DNA of 64,000 bases, from contig RQJH01000003.1 in assembly GCA_014156375.1 (NCBI GenBank), forward strand, positions 682,001 through 746,000. The letters are read 5' to 3'. The notes beneath the pieces were generated by a model. That model was not told the origin of the DNA, ran no database searches, and saw only the letters and a program-made list of their open reading frames with translations. Numbering within the stretch: position 1 is the first letter of the stretch; every line of letters starts with the position of its first letter. The DNA is from Enterobacteriaceae bacterium 89 (GTDB lineage: Bacteria; Pseudomonadota; Gammaproteobacteria; Enterobacterales; Enterobacteriaceae). Shown one piece after another: positions 30,501-39,592 of the stretch. Made by a program: the position numbers and the translations under genes.

Positions 30501-33285
30501 CAAAACTGATTGGGTAAGCATTGCTTTAAATTTACACTTAATCATGCATTGCAAGCAGGTTAATACGGAAGAAATTGATATTATTCTTAATTCTGAGCAT
30601 ACAGCCCTGTATCGGCTGCATAAAACTATTCTTAACTTTCATAGTAGAGCCTTCGAATCTGATGCAATATCAAACTTTCTGGTATTTGAGGATGGGAGAC
30701 AGAAGGAAAAACTACAAGAGACAAATGAATATTTGGCGAATAATCTTGAGTTGTCAGAGATTGCGCTTCATTATGGTCTCAATCAATCAATTTTTTTTGA
30801 GCGAGTCAAGTTATGTTGGGACTATGGTCTGGGATACGGGCATCATAAAGATTTAGCTCTGAATCAAGCGCTGACTGCAATAAAAACTATTGCAACTGCT
30901 GAGCCTAAATATGCATTAACGCAGCTTGAGCGTGTGAGTCCATTGGTTCATAATATTTGTGACTTCACAGATGGTGACCATACGCAACATTCCGTAACGG
31001 AATTGTCTGCGCTATACGCTCGTCTTTCTCCCCTTACTTTAAGTAGCATATATGACAGTTATGTTAGCGAGGGTGAGTGGTATGATGCGGATAATGCATT
31101 AACACAATACTTAAAACATGCTGATCTATCATCACCTTTCGTTGAGAGTTTATGCCGGACATTACTAGATGATGGGCAAATAGAAATAATACAGAATCGT
31201 GCTAAAGACAATGCCATATTGACTACGTTTTGGCCGGAAATATTACCACGAAAAATGAATTATAGTAGTAGCGCAAAACATCCATTAGGGTTAACTGAAA
31301 AATTTGATCCAGCAAAAATCAGCCCTGCTGATGTAACTAATTTACTCAATGTTCGGTCAAGTTATGAAAATATTCCTAAGTGGTATCATTATTGGAAAGA
31401 CCAAGGAAAGATTACAGAAGTAATTAACGTATTGCTGCCAATCATTAATAATGGCTTGCCAGAATATAGCGAATTTCGTTATATATTATCTGATTTATTT
31501 GAAGATACATTGCGTTTGAAAGGTAAAAAATATGCTTTCCCCATTTTAGTGCAGGATCATATTCAGCGAAATGGTTGGGGTGAATGGGGGGAGTCTGAAG
31601 ATCAAACATATGCTCGGTTAGATAAAGTTATCAGATTATATCCCGATAAAATTGATGACTTTCTTTACAAGACGACTCGACTTCATCACTATAAAACTAA
31701 AGAAGAGAACTTGGTAATTCCCGGGAATAAGCTAACATATCTATTAGTAAATGTAGGCCAAGTGGATGAGGCGAAAAGTCTATGTGAAGCGATGATTTCA
31801 GAGGTAGAGGCAGAAACTCAGAATCTTCCATTGTGCAAACCTCAATGGCAATGGGAGGGAGAATTAGATAACGATATGATCACCGTTAAATTCATCATTC
31901 GTCGTCTTTTTTGGCCTGTTCAATGTGTAAAACATCTTGTCGCTGATCAATTGTCTCATCTCTTAGTTAATGGTCAATGTGCTGAAGAAATTGAAAATTT
32001 ACTTGTTGTTGAGATGGGAGATCGCCAACTGGAGTCAGAGGTGGTAGATATTTTAACTGTTCTCTGGTTAGCTAGCTTGAAAGGCTATAAGGTTCAGAAT
32101 AATATATCTTCCTCTGTTTATGCTCGTAGCTTCCTTTCAGATGCATTGCTGGAGGCTATCGACCCAAATTTACCAAACCTCAGTCGCTATCAAGTAGCGT
32201 ATAAACATCTTGATGATGATAGTAATCACTATGGATTTGAAAAAACACTTGGCAATGAACTTCCCCATATATTTTGGGATGAAATAAAAAGGCTTGAGGA
32301 GAAAACTGGAGCTCCGGCTAAAACATTAATGATAAAGGAATGGAATAATATTTGTTGTAATAATATTCAACAATGGGAAAGGGTTGATTATTTCTTCGGT
32401 TCAGAGCGTGATGGTTTTACTATGAGTTTTTCCACAAGGAATACACGATTTGGTATATCTGCATACTTGAGAACCATTAACCGGCTTATCACCGAATTTA
32501 GAATGCCAAAGCATTATGCAGAACATTATTCGATTTGTCTAATTTCAGCCAACCCATTATTTTATTCCGTATCTAACCAACGACCTAGTTGGTTACCTTT
32601 ATGGCAATATGGGGAGGTTACCACAAAGGAAAATGTAAAAACATATGTTGAGGAATGCCTGAATGCATTCAAAAATGAACAGGAAAATTCAACATTAGGA
32701 GCATTGTCATTACCTATACGCATCGATGAAAATAATTGGTTAGATATTACGGCTGTTGTGGGGATACAAACAGAAGAACATGCCTCTTTTAAGATACAAT
32801 ATGCCGACTGTGGTCATAGTGTAGATAGTTTACTTCAAGCTTATAGAAATATTAAATTTTCATTTGCAAAATGGGCTGAATACCAAAATTGTGTACCACT
32901 ATTGGGAAGTACACACGAATTACTGAGAATAGCACGGTGGGATATAATGTACGAATTTCGTGGGCTTTTCTCATTCGGTTGCCAGGAACAGGTTACTGCC
33001 TACCCAGCTAAAAATCGTATTAACTTCGATTATCAGGGAAAAACCATCGGCTATAGTGACTTCTGGCAAGCAGTACCATTATCAATTTATCCTAAGGATA
33101 TACGCTCTCCTGTTGCTACTTATACTGCTTATGATAAGGACCTTGCCTGTAACTGGATAAATCATAGCGTACTGAAAAAACCTAATATCATGTTATGTGA
33201 TTGTAAGGTACTAAAGAGAGAAAATAGCTATAGTCCTTTTGAAATATCAGATATTCGTTTTCACTTTGAATCTGAGCCGTTATAG
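27562..33285 (+). CDS. Avs-like nuclease-STAND NTPase, candidate anti-phage sensor (1907 aa)
   Basis: A very large single-gene protein. Residues about 1-230 form a Cap4/DUF4297-type PD-(D/E)xK nuclease: GYDYQTLQGVRLL, then E40, D54 (GIDDIV) and Q68-V-K70. Residues about 240-560 are a STAND/NACHT-like ATPase with Walker A GAPGKGKST (276-284) and Walker B FFIIIDGLD (365-373). The remaining 1300 residues are helical, TPR-like, then mixed; this is where Avs proteins recognise phage proteins such as terminase or portal. No signal or membrane segment is seen. GC is far below that of the neighbours. ATG 27562 follows GAGG; a TTG two codons earlier is possible. Assignment to a known Avs type was not possible by eye. 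Confidence 0.85.
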   Translation: MAIKNSAIIYAGYDYQTLQGVRLLADWLNTPTRYNRIAFEADAKQVDAPQGIDDIVCERQDGKTDFWQVKFTPDTDKEDNQLSWEWLLKRSGHRIRSRSILQKIADAVDKVSAERRGYITLLTNKIPNREIASCLRSNKIDWSQVPITKQQDIILQLGTQERAKEFFDILQIFHSDQSYTRLNSIVPELLRKHTNEEGVYRLIERAKRWAIQRNSPSDGGWICLEHIRAVISTNRPEPIPQTFFLPDNYIVPDANFHDKFIGSLFNPTNRLVVLTGAPGKGKSTYISHICQILQTREFPYIRHHYFLGLDDRTTDRLSPRIVAEDLMCQVKAFCSQIEMKNYHAEHLHKVLAECGKIYKEEGKKFFIIIDGLDHVWRDNGKDKSPLDELFCQLLPLPDNVTLLVGTQPVDDELLPSRLLQNSPREEWMHLPNMSGDAIRKYLAGQVESGRIVFNFHQSQYEEILSQCAELLTTKTQGYPLHVIYSCEKLHVEGKWLSHWEIQNLPHCEGGNITNYYNELWKILTYEQRDILHLCCAFPFLWPATSFSEIFSERTETTPNVKAVIHLLYESIAGLRPFHESLIVFTRSTTEHENRIKLLLPALISWLEKNAPKPIKNCWYWSCLAYNGDPYPLRNGLTRDWILERLAEGYRQDEFIRLLTQAETSALAEGHFSEAYQHRSRKTRLLNARLQIWDMSTLGVCSMINASEALLKQYQSTQNVSSPKLLAILAIALWFRNHFDEAKRITRLALQRYSNESSVYTNKNSDESRADIRLLIKAAVLTECFDEKWLATGSVHKWSDSNINLLIECAEYKSDIGLLFSLHDVFKQTVMKNKIVNAIVRVGIVEQIDLEYWPHFSGLDSALLRLYSHLSTAHPCSLITEQGESEIGRYHVHPEVSCDEWFYDSLFYRLNASGDYCWLPVSTEEGHEEISSHFHHLNDFSDIIAESMALNIQQSFSDFCSLIALVSDLKDHQIQQKRMFFKTDWVSIALNLHLIMHCKQVNTEEIDIILNSEHTALYRLHKTILNFHSRAFESDAISNFLVFEDGRQKEKLQETNEYLANNLELSEIALHYGLNQSIFFERVKLCWDYGLGYGHHKDLALNQALTAIKTIATAEPKYALTQLERVSPLVHNICDFTDGDHTQHSVTELSALYARLSPLTLSSIYDSYVSEGEWYDADNALTQYLKHADLSSPFVESLCRTLLDDGQIEIIQNRAKDNAILTTFWPEILPRKMNYSSSAKHPLGLTEKFDPAKISPADVTNLLNVRSSYENIPKWYHYWKDQGKITEVINVLLPIINNGLPEYSEFRYILSDLFEDTLRLKGKKYAFPILVQDHIQRNGWGEWGESEDQTYARLDKVIRLYPDKIDDFLYKTTRLHHYKTKEENLVIPGNKLTYLLVNVGQVDEAKSLCEAMISEVEAETQNLPLCKPQWQWEGELDNDMITVKFIIRRLFWPVQCVKHLVADQLSHLLVNGQCAEEIENLLVVEMGDRQLESEVVDILTVLWLASLKGYKVQNNISSSVYARSFLSDALLEAIDPNLPNLSRYQVAYKHLDDDSNHYGFEKTLGNELPHIFWDEIKRLEEKTGAPAKTLMIKEWNNICCNNIQQWERVDYFFGSERDGFTMSFSTRNTRFGISAYLRTINRLITEFRMPKHYAEHYSICLISANPLFYSVSNQRPSWLPLWQYGEVTTKENVKTYVEECLNAFKNEQENSTLGALSLPIRIDENNWLDITAVVGIQTEEHASFKIQYADCGHSVDSLLQAYRNIKFSFAKWAEYQNCVPLLGSTHELLRIARWDIMYEFRGLFSFGCQEQVTAYPAKNRINFDYQGKTIGYSDFWQAVPLSIYPKDIRSPVATYTAYDKDLACNWINHSVLKKPNIMLCDCKVLKRENSYSPFEISDIRFHFESEPL

Positions 33286-33433
33286 TAAGGATTATTTTGC
33301 GATAATTAATCAAAGGGGAGCTGGTCAAAGTGCCTGCTTTCATATTGACTAATATACAAAAGTGTTTGTTAAGACCTATCCAAAGGTAGGGAGAATTATG
33401 AATTTCCGCTCCTCGCTCAAAGTAGCCCAGATA

Positions 33434-33461
33434 AAAAATCCACGCCAAAGCGTGGATTTTG
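33434..33461. terminator. Terminator of the carbonic anhydrase gene
   Basis: Hairpin AAATCCACGC / GCGTGGATTT with flanking A and T tracts, downstream of the minus-strand carbonic anhydrase gene and at the island edge. The arms equal those of the ychF terminator at 12.64 kb. The other 150 bp after the STAND gene show no feature. Confidence 0.8.
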
Positions 33462-33484
33462 TCCATCCCACATTTCAAAAAAAA

Positions 33485-34120
33485 TCACTCAAAACAAACG
33501 TGAGGATTATCAGCCAAAGAAACGTAGGTTTTAGTGTCTTTGTCCAGCGTACGGATCTCGCCGCTTTCGATGTCGTACACCCAGCCGTGCAGGCGCAGGG
33601 CTTTGTCACGCAGGCCAACGGCGACGGACGGGTGGGTTTTGATGTTGTTCAGCTGAGCGATAACGTTCTCTTCCACCATCGCGTTCACTTTGTCGGTTTC
33701 AGTGGCGTAGGTCTTCTTCTCGACTACCGCTTTTGCCGCATCGGCGTAGTGCAGCCAGTGAGCTACCGCAGGCATTGGATCCAGGCACTGACAGGTGGCG
33801 ACCGCTTTCATTGCGCCGCAGTTGGAGTGGCCGCAAATCACGATATCCGTCACGCCCAGCGCGACAACCGCGTACTCGATGGTAGCAGATACCCCACCCG
33901 GCTCCGGGCCGAAGGATGGCACGATGTTCCCTGCGTTACGAATCACGAACAGCTGGCCCGGCTCCTGCTGGGTCACCAGCTCCGGCACCAGACGGCTGTC
34001 GGAGCAGGAGATGAACAGCGCTTTTGGGTTCTGCGCGGACGCCAGGCTGCGGAACAGCTCTTTACGCTGCGGGAAAATCTCTTTCTGGAAGTTGAGAAAG
34101 CCTTCGATGATATGTTGCAT
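33485..34120 (-). CDS. Beta-class carbonic anhydrase, CynT-like
   Basis: Interconverts CO2 and bicarbonate with a zinc ion. The 211-residue protein has the zinc-site motifs CSDSRL (Cys, with the Asp-Arg dyad) and HSNCG (His and Cys ligands), plus [10 protein letters not shown]. It resembles E. coli CynT more than Can, by MPAVAHWL and [10 protein letters not shown], but no cynS or cynR is adjacent. It marks the right border of the AT-rich island and has its own terminator. Confidence 0.93.
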   Translation of the reverse strand: MQHIIEGFLNFQKEIFPQRKELFRSLASAQNPKALFISCSDSRLVPELVTQQEPGQLFVIRNAGNIVPSFGPEPGGVSATIEYAVVALGVTDIVICGHSNCGAMKAVATCQCLDPMPAVAHWLHYADAAKAVVEKKTYATETDKVNAMVEENVIAQLNNIKTHPSVAVGLRDKALRLHGWVYDIESGEIRTLDKDTKTYVSLADNPHVCFE

Positions 34121-34240
34121 GACACGTTCTCTTGTTCTGTTAGCGTCTTGTTATGATAAAGATCACATTTCAACTGTCCAGTGCAACACGATCTGATCCG
34201 ACTGGTTGAGGTGGGTGAGGAATTGCGGCTTCGTTGTTTT

Positions 34241-34327
34241 TGCCTGATGCGCTTCGCTTATCAGTATCGGAAAATCAAAAGCTTATCTTGAATCTGTAGG
34301 CCCGGTAAGCCTGCGCCACCGGGCATT
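34241..34327. repeat. REP/BIME element
   Basis: REP arms GCCTGATGCGCTTCGCTTATCAG and GTAGGCCCGGTAAGCC...CACCGGGCA, between the carbonic anhydrase promoter and the 3' end of the NCS1 permease gene. Confidence 0.85.
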
Positions 34328-34345
34328 TTATACGCTGAAATATTT

Positions 34346-35776
34346 CTAGCGGTTCGCCGGATAAACCATCTGCTGCGGCAGAACGCGACGATCCAAACGA
34401 CGCAGCGCGTAGTAAAGAATCGCCGTGCCCGCCCAGCCGATAATCCACGACACGTCATTGCCAGCAAAAATCCAGGTCAGCGAGCCGTGGAACAGCGGGT
34501 TATCGATGAATGGCAGTTGGATCAGCACGCCGACCACATAGATGCCGATGCCATAGAAGTTCCAGTAGCCGTAGCGTTGTTCCGGGTCGAACAGCGCAGG
34601 AATATCCACCGAGCTCGAGGAAATCACATAGTAATCCACCAGGCTGATGGCGCTCCACGGCACGAAGAACGCCAGCAGGAACAGCAGGAAGTGGGTGAAA
34701 TTTTTCAGGAAAGCCGGTTCGCTAAGCAGGGCTATCACACAGGAAATCGCTACCATCAGCACCACAAATACCACGCGGCTGCGCTGGCTGAGCGTCACCT
34801 GTTTGCGGAAACCAGAAACGATGGTGGTCAGTGACATAAAGCTGCCGTAGGCGTTCAGGGTGGTGAAGGTGATTTTGCCAAAGCAGATCGCGAAATAGAT
34901 CACCATCGCCATGGCCTCACTTTTCCCTAGCCCGACGATGTAGCTCACTTCATGCCCCGGAAACGTGCTGCCTGCAATCGCGGCGGTGATCACCCCCAGC
35001 GTCATTGAGGCCTGAGTTCCCAGCACGGTGCCAAAGAACACCGAGAAGAAGGTTTTCTTCGCGGAGACATTACGCGGCAGATAGCGCGAGTAGTCGGATA
35101 CGTATGGGCAAAAAGCAATTTGCCAGGAAGAGGACAGCGACACCGCCAGTAAGAAGTTCGCCAGCGAGAAGTGATTGTTCTGCGCCACCGCCGTCAGATC
35201 CGCCGACATCAGCAGCGTCACAAACAGATAGGCAAACGCCAGCACGCCAACCACGCTCGCCACTTTGCCGAGCTTATGGATGACCTTATAGCCCAGAACC
35301 GCGATGACGATAATGATCGCGCTGAACAGGATCATCCCGGCAACGTTCGATACCGAAAGCAGTTTCGCCATCGCCTGCCCCGCCAGCACCGTGCCGCTGG
35401 CCGAGAAGCCGACGTACATCACGCACACCAGCGCCAGCGGGATCACCGCGCCGAACACGCCAAACTGCGCACGGCTGATGATCATCTGCGGCAGGCCGAG
35501 ACGTGGTCCCTGTAACGCGTGCAGCGACATCACCGCCGCGCCCAAAATTTGCCCCACCAGCAGGCCAATCAGCGACCAGACCACATCGCCGCCGAGCACT
35601 ACCGCCAGCGCACCGGTGACAATCGCGGTGATTTGCAGGTTGCCGCCGAACCACAGGGTGAACTGGCTGAAAGGATGCCCGTGACGCTCATTTTCCGGAA
35701 TGTAATCGATAGAACGCGTTTCGGACAGCCGCGCCCCGTTTTTGCTGGCCTGTTCTTCTGTGGACGATAAGGACAT
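34346..35776 (-). CDS. NCS1-family permease (CodB/allantoin/hydantoin type)
   Basis: A 476-residue inner-membrane transporter with about 12 helices. The NCS1 hallmarks are FTLWFGGNLQITAIVTGALA near the N-terminus, RLGLPQMIISRAQFG, and CPYVSDYSRYLP in the middle. The family carries nucleobases, hydantoins, allantoin, thiamine and urocanate-like rings, so an imidazole derivative is plausible here. It lies 44 bp downstream of the HAL-family lyase gene in the same minus-strand unit. GAGGAAAA precedes the ATG. Confidence 0.88.
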   Translation of the reverse strand: MSLSSTEEQASKNGARLSETRSIDYIPENERHGHPFSQFTLWFGGNLQITAIVTGALAVVLGGDVVWSLIGLLVGQILGAAVMSLHALQGPRLGLPQMIISRAQFGVFGAVIPLALVCVMYVGFSASGTVLAGQAMAKLLSVSNVAGMILFSAIIIVIAVLGYKVIHKLGKVASVVGVLAFAYLFVTLLMSADLTAVAQNNHFSLANFLLAVSLSSSWQIAFCPYVSDYSRYLPRNVSAKKTFFSVFFGTVLGTQASMTLGVITAAIAGSTFPGHEVSYIVGLGKSEAMAMVIYFAICFGKITFTTLNAYGSFMSLTTIVSGFRKQVTLSQRSRVVFVVLMVAISCVIALLSEPAFLKNFTHFLLFLLAFFVPWSAISLVDYYVISSSSVDIPALFDPEQRYGYWNFYGIGIYVVGVLIQLPFIDNPLFHGSLTWIFAGNDVSWIIGWAGTAILYYALRRLDRRVLPQQMVYPANR

Positions 35777-35820
35777 CGTATTTTCCTCGCTAACTACTGG
35801 TTGTGGTGTTGTCAGCCCGA

Positions 35821-37320
35821 CTACTCTGGCCGGTTTTGTTGTTGTTTAATCACTGCGACTGCCTTGCTAATTTCCGGTGCCAGCCAGCGGTCGTCTTCCC
35901 ACGTGGGTACAACTTTGCGCAGCTGCTCCAGAGCCTGTCGGGTTCCCGGCGCGAGTTTCTCAGCACTGTGGAAATCCAGCGCCTGGGCGGCCAGCAGATA
36001 TTCGATACCGAGGATTTGATAAAGGTTGGCGATCAGCCGCTGGAGTTTGAGCGCCGCGCCGGTACCGAGGCTCAGGTGATCTTCCTGCAAAGCGGATGTG
36101 ACGAAATTGTCCGTCACCGCAGGCTGCGCCAGCTGCTTGTTCTCCGCACATAGTGCCGCCGCGACGTATTGCGCGATCATCATTCCTGAATTAACGCCGG
36201 GCTTCGCCACCAGAAACGCGGGTAAACCACTAACCAGCGGATTGACCAGCCGGTCCAGACGGCGTTCAGAAACGGAACCCAATTCCGCCATCGCAATCGC
36301 CAGCAGATCGCAGGCCATCGCTACCGATTCGCCGTGCGGATGTGCCTGCGATACCACGCGCCAGTTATCCAGCGTGCCGATAATCAACGGGTTGTCGGTA
36401 CAGGCATTGAGTTCGGTATCGACCTGTTTAGCTGCATGCTCAAACTGATCGCGGCAGGCGCCGTGGATTTGCGGCATGGATCGCAGGCTCAGCGCATCCT
36501 GAGTGCGAATGCCCTGACTCTCCGCCAGCAGTGCGCTGTCAGCCAGCAAATGGCGCAGACGCGAGCCAACAAGCTGAATGCCCGGACTGGCTTTCAGCGC
36601 AAGGATCTCAGCATCAAACGCCACGGTTTGCCCGCGCAGCGCTTCAAAGCTCATCGCCCCGGTCACGTCAGCCCAGTCGAGCAGGTTCTGCGCGTCGTCC
36701 AGCGCCAGACAGGCCATCCCGGTCATGCACGGCGTGCCGTTGACCAGGCTCAGGCCCTCTTTCGCGCCGGGTGAAATCGGCTTCAGTCCCGCCAGCTCCA
36801 GCGCCTGCGAAGCCGGAATAATTTGATTTTGATAAGTGACATCGCCCACGCCCATCAGCGCCAGGCCGATATGCGCCATATGGCTGAGATACCCTACCGA
36901 ACCCTGCGAAGGGACCTGCGGGGTGATATGCAGATTCAAAAAGGCCAGCAGCTGTTCGACGATCCCGCGTGAAATCCCCGATTTGCCGTGGCTGTAGTTG
37001 GCGACCGCCGCACAGATAATCGCGCGGGTCTGCGCCTCATCCAGCAAAGGCCCCACGCCGCAGGCATGGCTCAGCAGCGTATTGCGCGACAGCTGGCTGA
37101 GCTGTTCCTCCGGCAGAGTGATGTTGCACAGCGCACCCAATCCGGTGTTAATGCCGTAGGCCACCTGCCCGGCATCGATAATGTGCTGCACTATCGCCCG
37201 GCCTTGCGAAATACGGGACCAGGCGCTGTCGCTGAGCGTCAGCTCCGCGTGGCCTCTGGCAACCCGCGCTACGTCCTGCCAGCGGATCGGCTCATCGCCC
37301 CACTGCACGCTGCGGCTCAT
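35821..37320 (-). CDS. Histidine ammonia-lyase (HutH) family protein lacking the MIO motif; candidate ergothionase
   Basis: A 499-residue member of the HAL/PAL family, but the Ala-Ser-Gly that cyclises into the MIO electrophile is absent: the expected GSVGASGDLAPLAH reads [11 protein letters not shown] at 140-150, three residues short. The usual QDPYSLRC tyrosine is Leu277 (QDALSLRS), and NGTQ is NGTP (194-197). YGINTGLG (55-62), Arg280 and QEDHLSLG are kept. Ergothionase, which eliminates trimethylamine from ergothioneine, is a known MIO-less HAL homologue, so that activity fits better than histidine deamination. Its start overlaps the ABC ATPase stop (ATGA); NCS1 permease follows. The substrate is inference. 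Confidence 0.85.
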   Translation of the reverse strand: MSRSVQWGDEPIRWQDVARVARGHAELTLSDSAWSRISQGRAIVQHIIDAGQVAYGINTGLGALCNITLPEEQLSQLSRNTLLSHACGVGPLLDEAQTRAIICAAVANYSHGKSGISRGIVEQLLAFLNLHITPQVPSQGSVGYLSHMAHIGLALMGVGDVTYQNQIIPASQALELAGLKPISPGAKEGLSLVNGTPCMTGMACLALDDAQNLLDWADVTGAMSFEALRGQTVAFDAEILALKASPGIQLVGSRLRHLLADSALLAESQGIRTQDALSLRSMPQIHGACRDQFEHAAKQVDTELNACTDNPLIIGTLDNWRVVSQAHPHGESVAMACDLLAIAMAELGSVSERRLDRLVNPLVSGLPAFLVAKPGVNSGMMIAQYVAAALCAENKQLAQPAVTDNFVTSALQEDHLSLGTGAALKLQRLIANLYQILGIEYLLAAQALDFHSAEKLAPGTRQALEQLRKVVPTWEDDRWLAPEISKAVAVIKQQQNRPE

Positions 37321-38111
37321 ACGGTTTGCCCGGGTTGATGATGGCTGGAGATAAACTGCTGGAAACGGGCGGAGCCGTGCTCGCCAAACATCTCATCCGG
37401 CGAGCCCTGACAGTCAATCGTGCCCTGGTGCATAAACACCACGCGGTTCGAAACATGACGGGCAAAGCCCAGCTCGTGCGTCACCACCAGCATGGTGCGC
37501 CCCTCTTCCGCCAGGCTGCGCATCACCTTCAGCACTTCGCCCACCAGCTCCGGATCCAGCGCCGAGGTCGGTTCATCAAACAGCATCACTTCCGGATCCA
37601 TCGCCAGCGCACGGGCAATTGCCACCCGCTGCTGCTGACCGCCGGAAAGCTGCGCCGGGTAGAAGTCTTTGCGGTTCAGCAGCCCGACTCTGTCCAGCAG
37701 CTGTTCGGCCTGTTCAATGCATTCGCGCTTGTTACGCTTCAGAACGTAGTGCGGCCCTTCAATCACGTTTTGCAGCACGGTCATGTGCGACCACAGGTTG
37801 AAGCTCTGGAAAACCATGCCGAGCCGCGAACGCAGGCGTTCAATCTGTTTTGGATTTGCCGCCAGCCGGTGTCCGCGCGCGTGGTGTTTCATCTCGATGG
37901 TTTCACCGCCGACGCTGACCACGCCAGAATCCGGCGTTTCCAGCAGGTTAATGCAGCGCAGCAGCGTACTTTTACCGGAGCCGCTGGCCCCGAGAATGGA
38001 AATCACATCGCCTTTTTGCGCATCCACCGAAATGCCTTTTAACACTTCCAGCGAGCCAAAGGATTTATGGATCTCACTGACCGACAGGGTCACAGGGCGT
38101 GAATCTTGCAT
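37317..38111 (-). CDS. Polar amino acid ABC transporter, ATP-binding protein
   Basis: A 264-residue ATPase of the HisP/GlnQ type: Walker [11 protein letters not shown]-loop [18 protein letters not shown], signature LSGGQQQR, Walker [15 protein letters not shown] and the switch histidine in VVTHELGFA. It is encoded with two permeases and a binding protein in one minus-strand operon and overlaps the lyase gene by 4 bp, so the imported solute is probably the lyase substrate. Confidence 0.92.
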   Translation of the reverse strand: MQDSRPVTLSVSEIHKSFGSLEVLKGISVDAQKGDVISILGASGSGKSTLLRCINLLETPDSGVVSVGGETIEMKHHARGHRLAANPKQIERLRSRLGMVFQSFNLWSHMTVLQNVIEGPHYVLKRNKRECIEQAEQLLDRVGLLNRKDFYPAQLSGGQQQRVAIARALAMDPEVMLFDEPTSALDPELVGEVLKVMRSLAEEGRTMLVVTHELGFARHVSNRVVFMHQGTIDCQGSPDEMFGEHGSARFQQFISSHHQPGQTV

Positions 38112-38112
38112 C

Positions 38113-38844
38113 TTATTCTCCTTTAGTTACCGGTTTCAGGGCGACGTTTCCCGGGGTACGACGCGTATGCGGAGTCAGCCGACGCTCAAGCAGCGCATAC
38201 AGCTGGACGATGATGAAATTGAGCAGCAGGTAGATGGCGGCAGCACAAAGGAACACCTCCATCGTGCGGTAGGTTCGCTGGATAATCTGCTGCGCCACGC
38301 CGGTCACATCCCACACGGTCACCAGGCTTGCCAACGCGGTCGATTTCACCAGCAGGATCGCTTCGGTCGAATAGGCAGGCAGCGCATAGCGCAGCATCAC
38401 CGGGGCGATGATCCGGCGTAAAAGCAGGAAGCGCGACATCCCGCAGGCCTGCCCGGCTTCAATCTGCCCTGGTGGAACCGCCAGCAGCGCTCCACGCAGG
38501 ATTTCTGCCGTATAGGCCGCAGTACAAAGCGCCAGTGCCAGCACCGCGCAGATGAAAGGTTCACGCAGCAGCGGCCACAGGAAGCTGTGGCGGATCACGC
38601 CAAACTGCCCCAGCCCGTAGTAAATCAGGAACAGCTGGATCAGCAGCGGCGAGCCGCGAAACACCAGAATGTAGCCTTTGGCGAAGTTGCTCAGCAGCGG
38701 ATGACGGCTCATACGCATCGCCAGCACGCCCAGCGCCAGAATCCCACCGACCACAAACGAGCTGATAAACAGCCCCAGCGTGACCGGCAGCGCGGCGCAG
38801 AGCTTTAAAAACGTGTCGCTGAGAAAAGCGAAGTCGATAACCAT
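38113..38844 (-). CDS. Polar amino acid ABC transporter permease (HisM-like)
   Basis: A 243-residue inner-membrane permease with about five helices and the EAA loop ([36 protein letters not shown]). The ATG at 38844 follows AAGGGGAA; the longer frame to 38889 is rejected. It ends 1 bp before the ATPase start and pairs with the HisQ-like permease upstream. Confidence 0.9.
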   Translation of the reverse strand: MVIDFAFLSDTFLKLCAALPVTLGLFISSFVVGGILALGVLAMRMSRHPLLSNFAKGYILVFRGSPLLIQLFLIYYGLGQFGVIRHSFLWPLLREPFICAVLALALCTAAYTAEILRGALLAVPPGQIEAGQACGMSRFLLLRRIIAPVMLRYALPAYSTEAILLVKSTALASLVTVWDVTGVAQQIIQRTYRTMEVFLCAAAIYLLLNFIIVQLYALLERRLTPHTRRTPGNVALKPVTKGE

Positions 38845-38854
38845 AGGGTTCCCC

Positions 38855-39574
38855 TTAAGCCTGAGCCACGGTGCGGCGCTGCCACGCACGATTCAGGCGA
38901 CTTTCCGCCCGGATAAACGCCCGGTTCGACAGCAGTGTGAGGATCAGGTAGCAAGCGCCACCAATCAGATAGAAGAAGAAATATTCGCGAGTGGACCCGG
39001 CCGCAATCTGGCTGGCGCGCATCAGTTCAGCGATACCGGTAACCGACACCAGCGCCGAATCTTTCAGGCTCATCTGCCAGACGTTGGACAGGCCCGGTAA
39101 CGCATAGCGAATAATCTGCGGCAGCATCACCCGCTGGCAAATACGCCAGCGCGGCATACCGATGGCCACCGCAGCCTCCACTTCACCAGAAGCCATCGCC
39201 AGCCGCGCTGCGCGGTATACTTCGGCCTGATACGAAGCGGAGATCAGGCCAATCGCCAGCGCGCCAATCAGAAACGGCGGCACTTCGATAAAACCGTCGG
39301 CACCAAACATCTGCCCAATGGCGGAAACCAGCCCGGAACCGCCGAAATAGAACAGATAAATCACCAGCAACTCAGGGATGCCGCGAAACACCACAGAATA
39401 CGCACCGCCAAACCAGCGGATCGGGGCATGCGATGAAAGCTTGGCCGACGCCACCAGACCGCCCACCACCGCGCCTACCGCTAACGCCGCCAGCGACAGC
39501 AGTAAGGTGGTCAGAGTGGCGCTGAGGATCACCGTTCCCCAGCCGTTTTCACCAAAACTCAGCAGGCTCAACAT
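38855..39574 (-). CDS. Polar amino acid ABC transporter permease (HisQ-like)
   Basis: A 239-residue permease with five or so helices, VVFRGIPELLVIYLFYFGG and the EAA loop ASGEVEAAVAIGMPRWRICQRVMLPQIIRYALPG. It lies 10 bp before the second permease and 18 bp after the binding protein, in one operon. Confidence 0.9.
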   Translation of the reverse strand: MLSLLSFGENGWGTVILSATLTTLLLSLAALAVGAVVGGLVASAKLSSHAPIRWFGGAYSVVFRGIPELLVIYLFYFGGSGLVSAIGQMFGADGFIEVPPFLIGALAIGLISASYQAEVYRAARLAMASGEVEAAVAIGMPRWRICQRVMLPQIIRYALPGLSNVWQMSLKDSALVSVTGIAELMRASQIAAGSTREYFFFYLIGGACYLILTLLSNRAFIRAESRLNRAWQRRTVAQA

Positions 39575-39592
39575 GTTGTACCTCGCACAGGC

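Noticed and set aside
20195-33434. Integrated prophage or integrative element
   Set aside because: No integrase, structural, replication or conjugation gene and no tRNA target are seen; only satellite-like remnants.
35821-37320. Plain histidine ammonia-lyase call
   Set aside because: The Ala-Ser-Gly needed to make the MIO cofactor is missing and the active-site tyrosine is changed.
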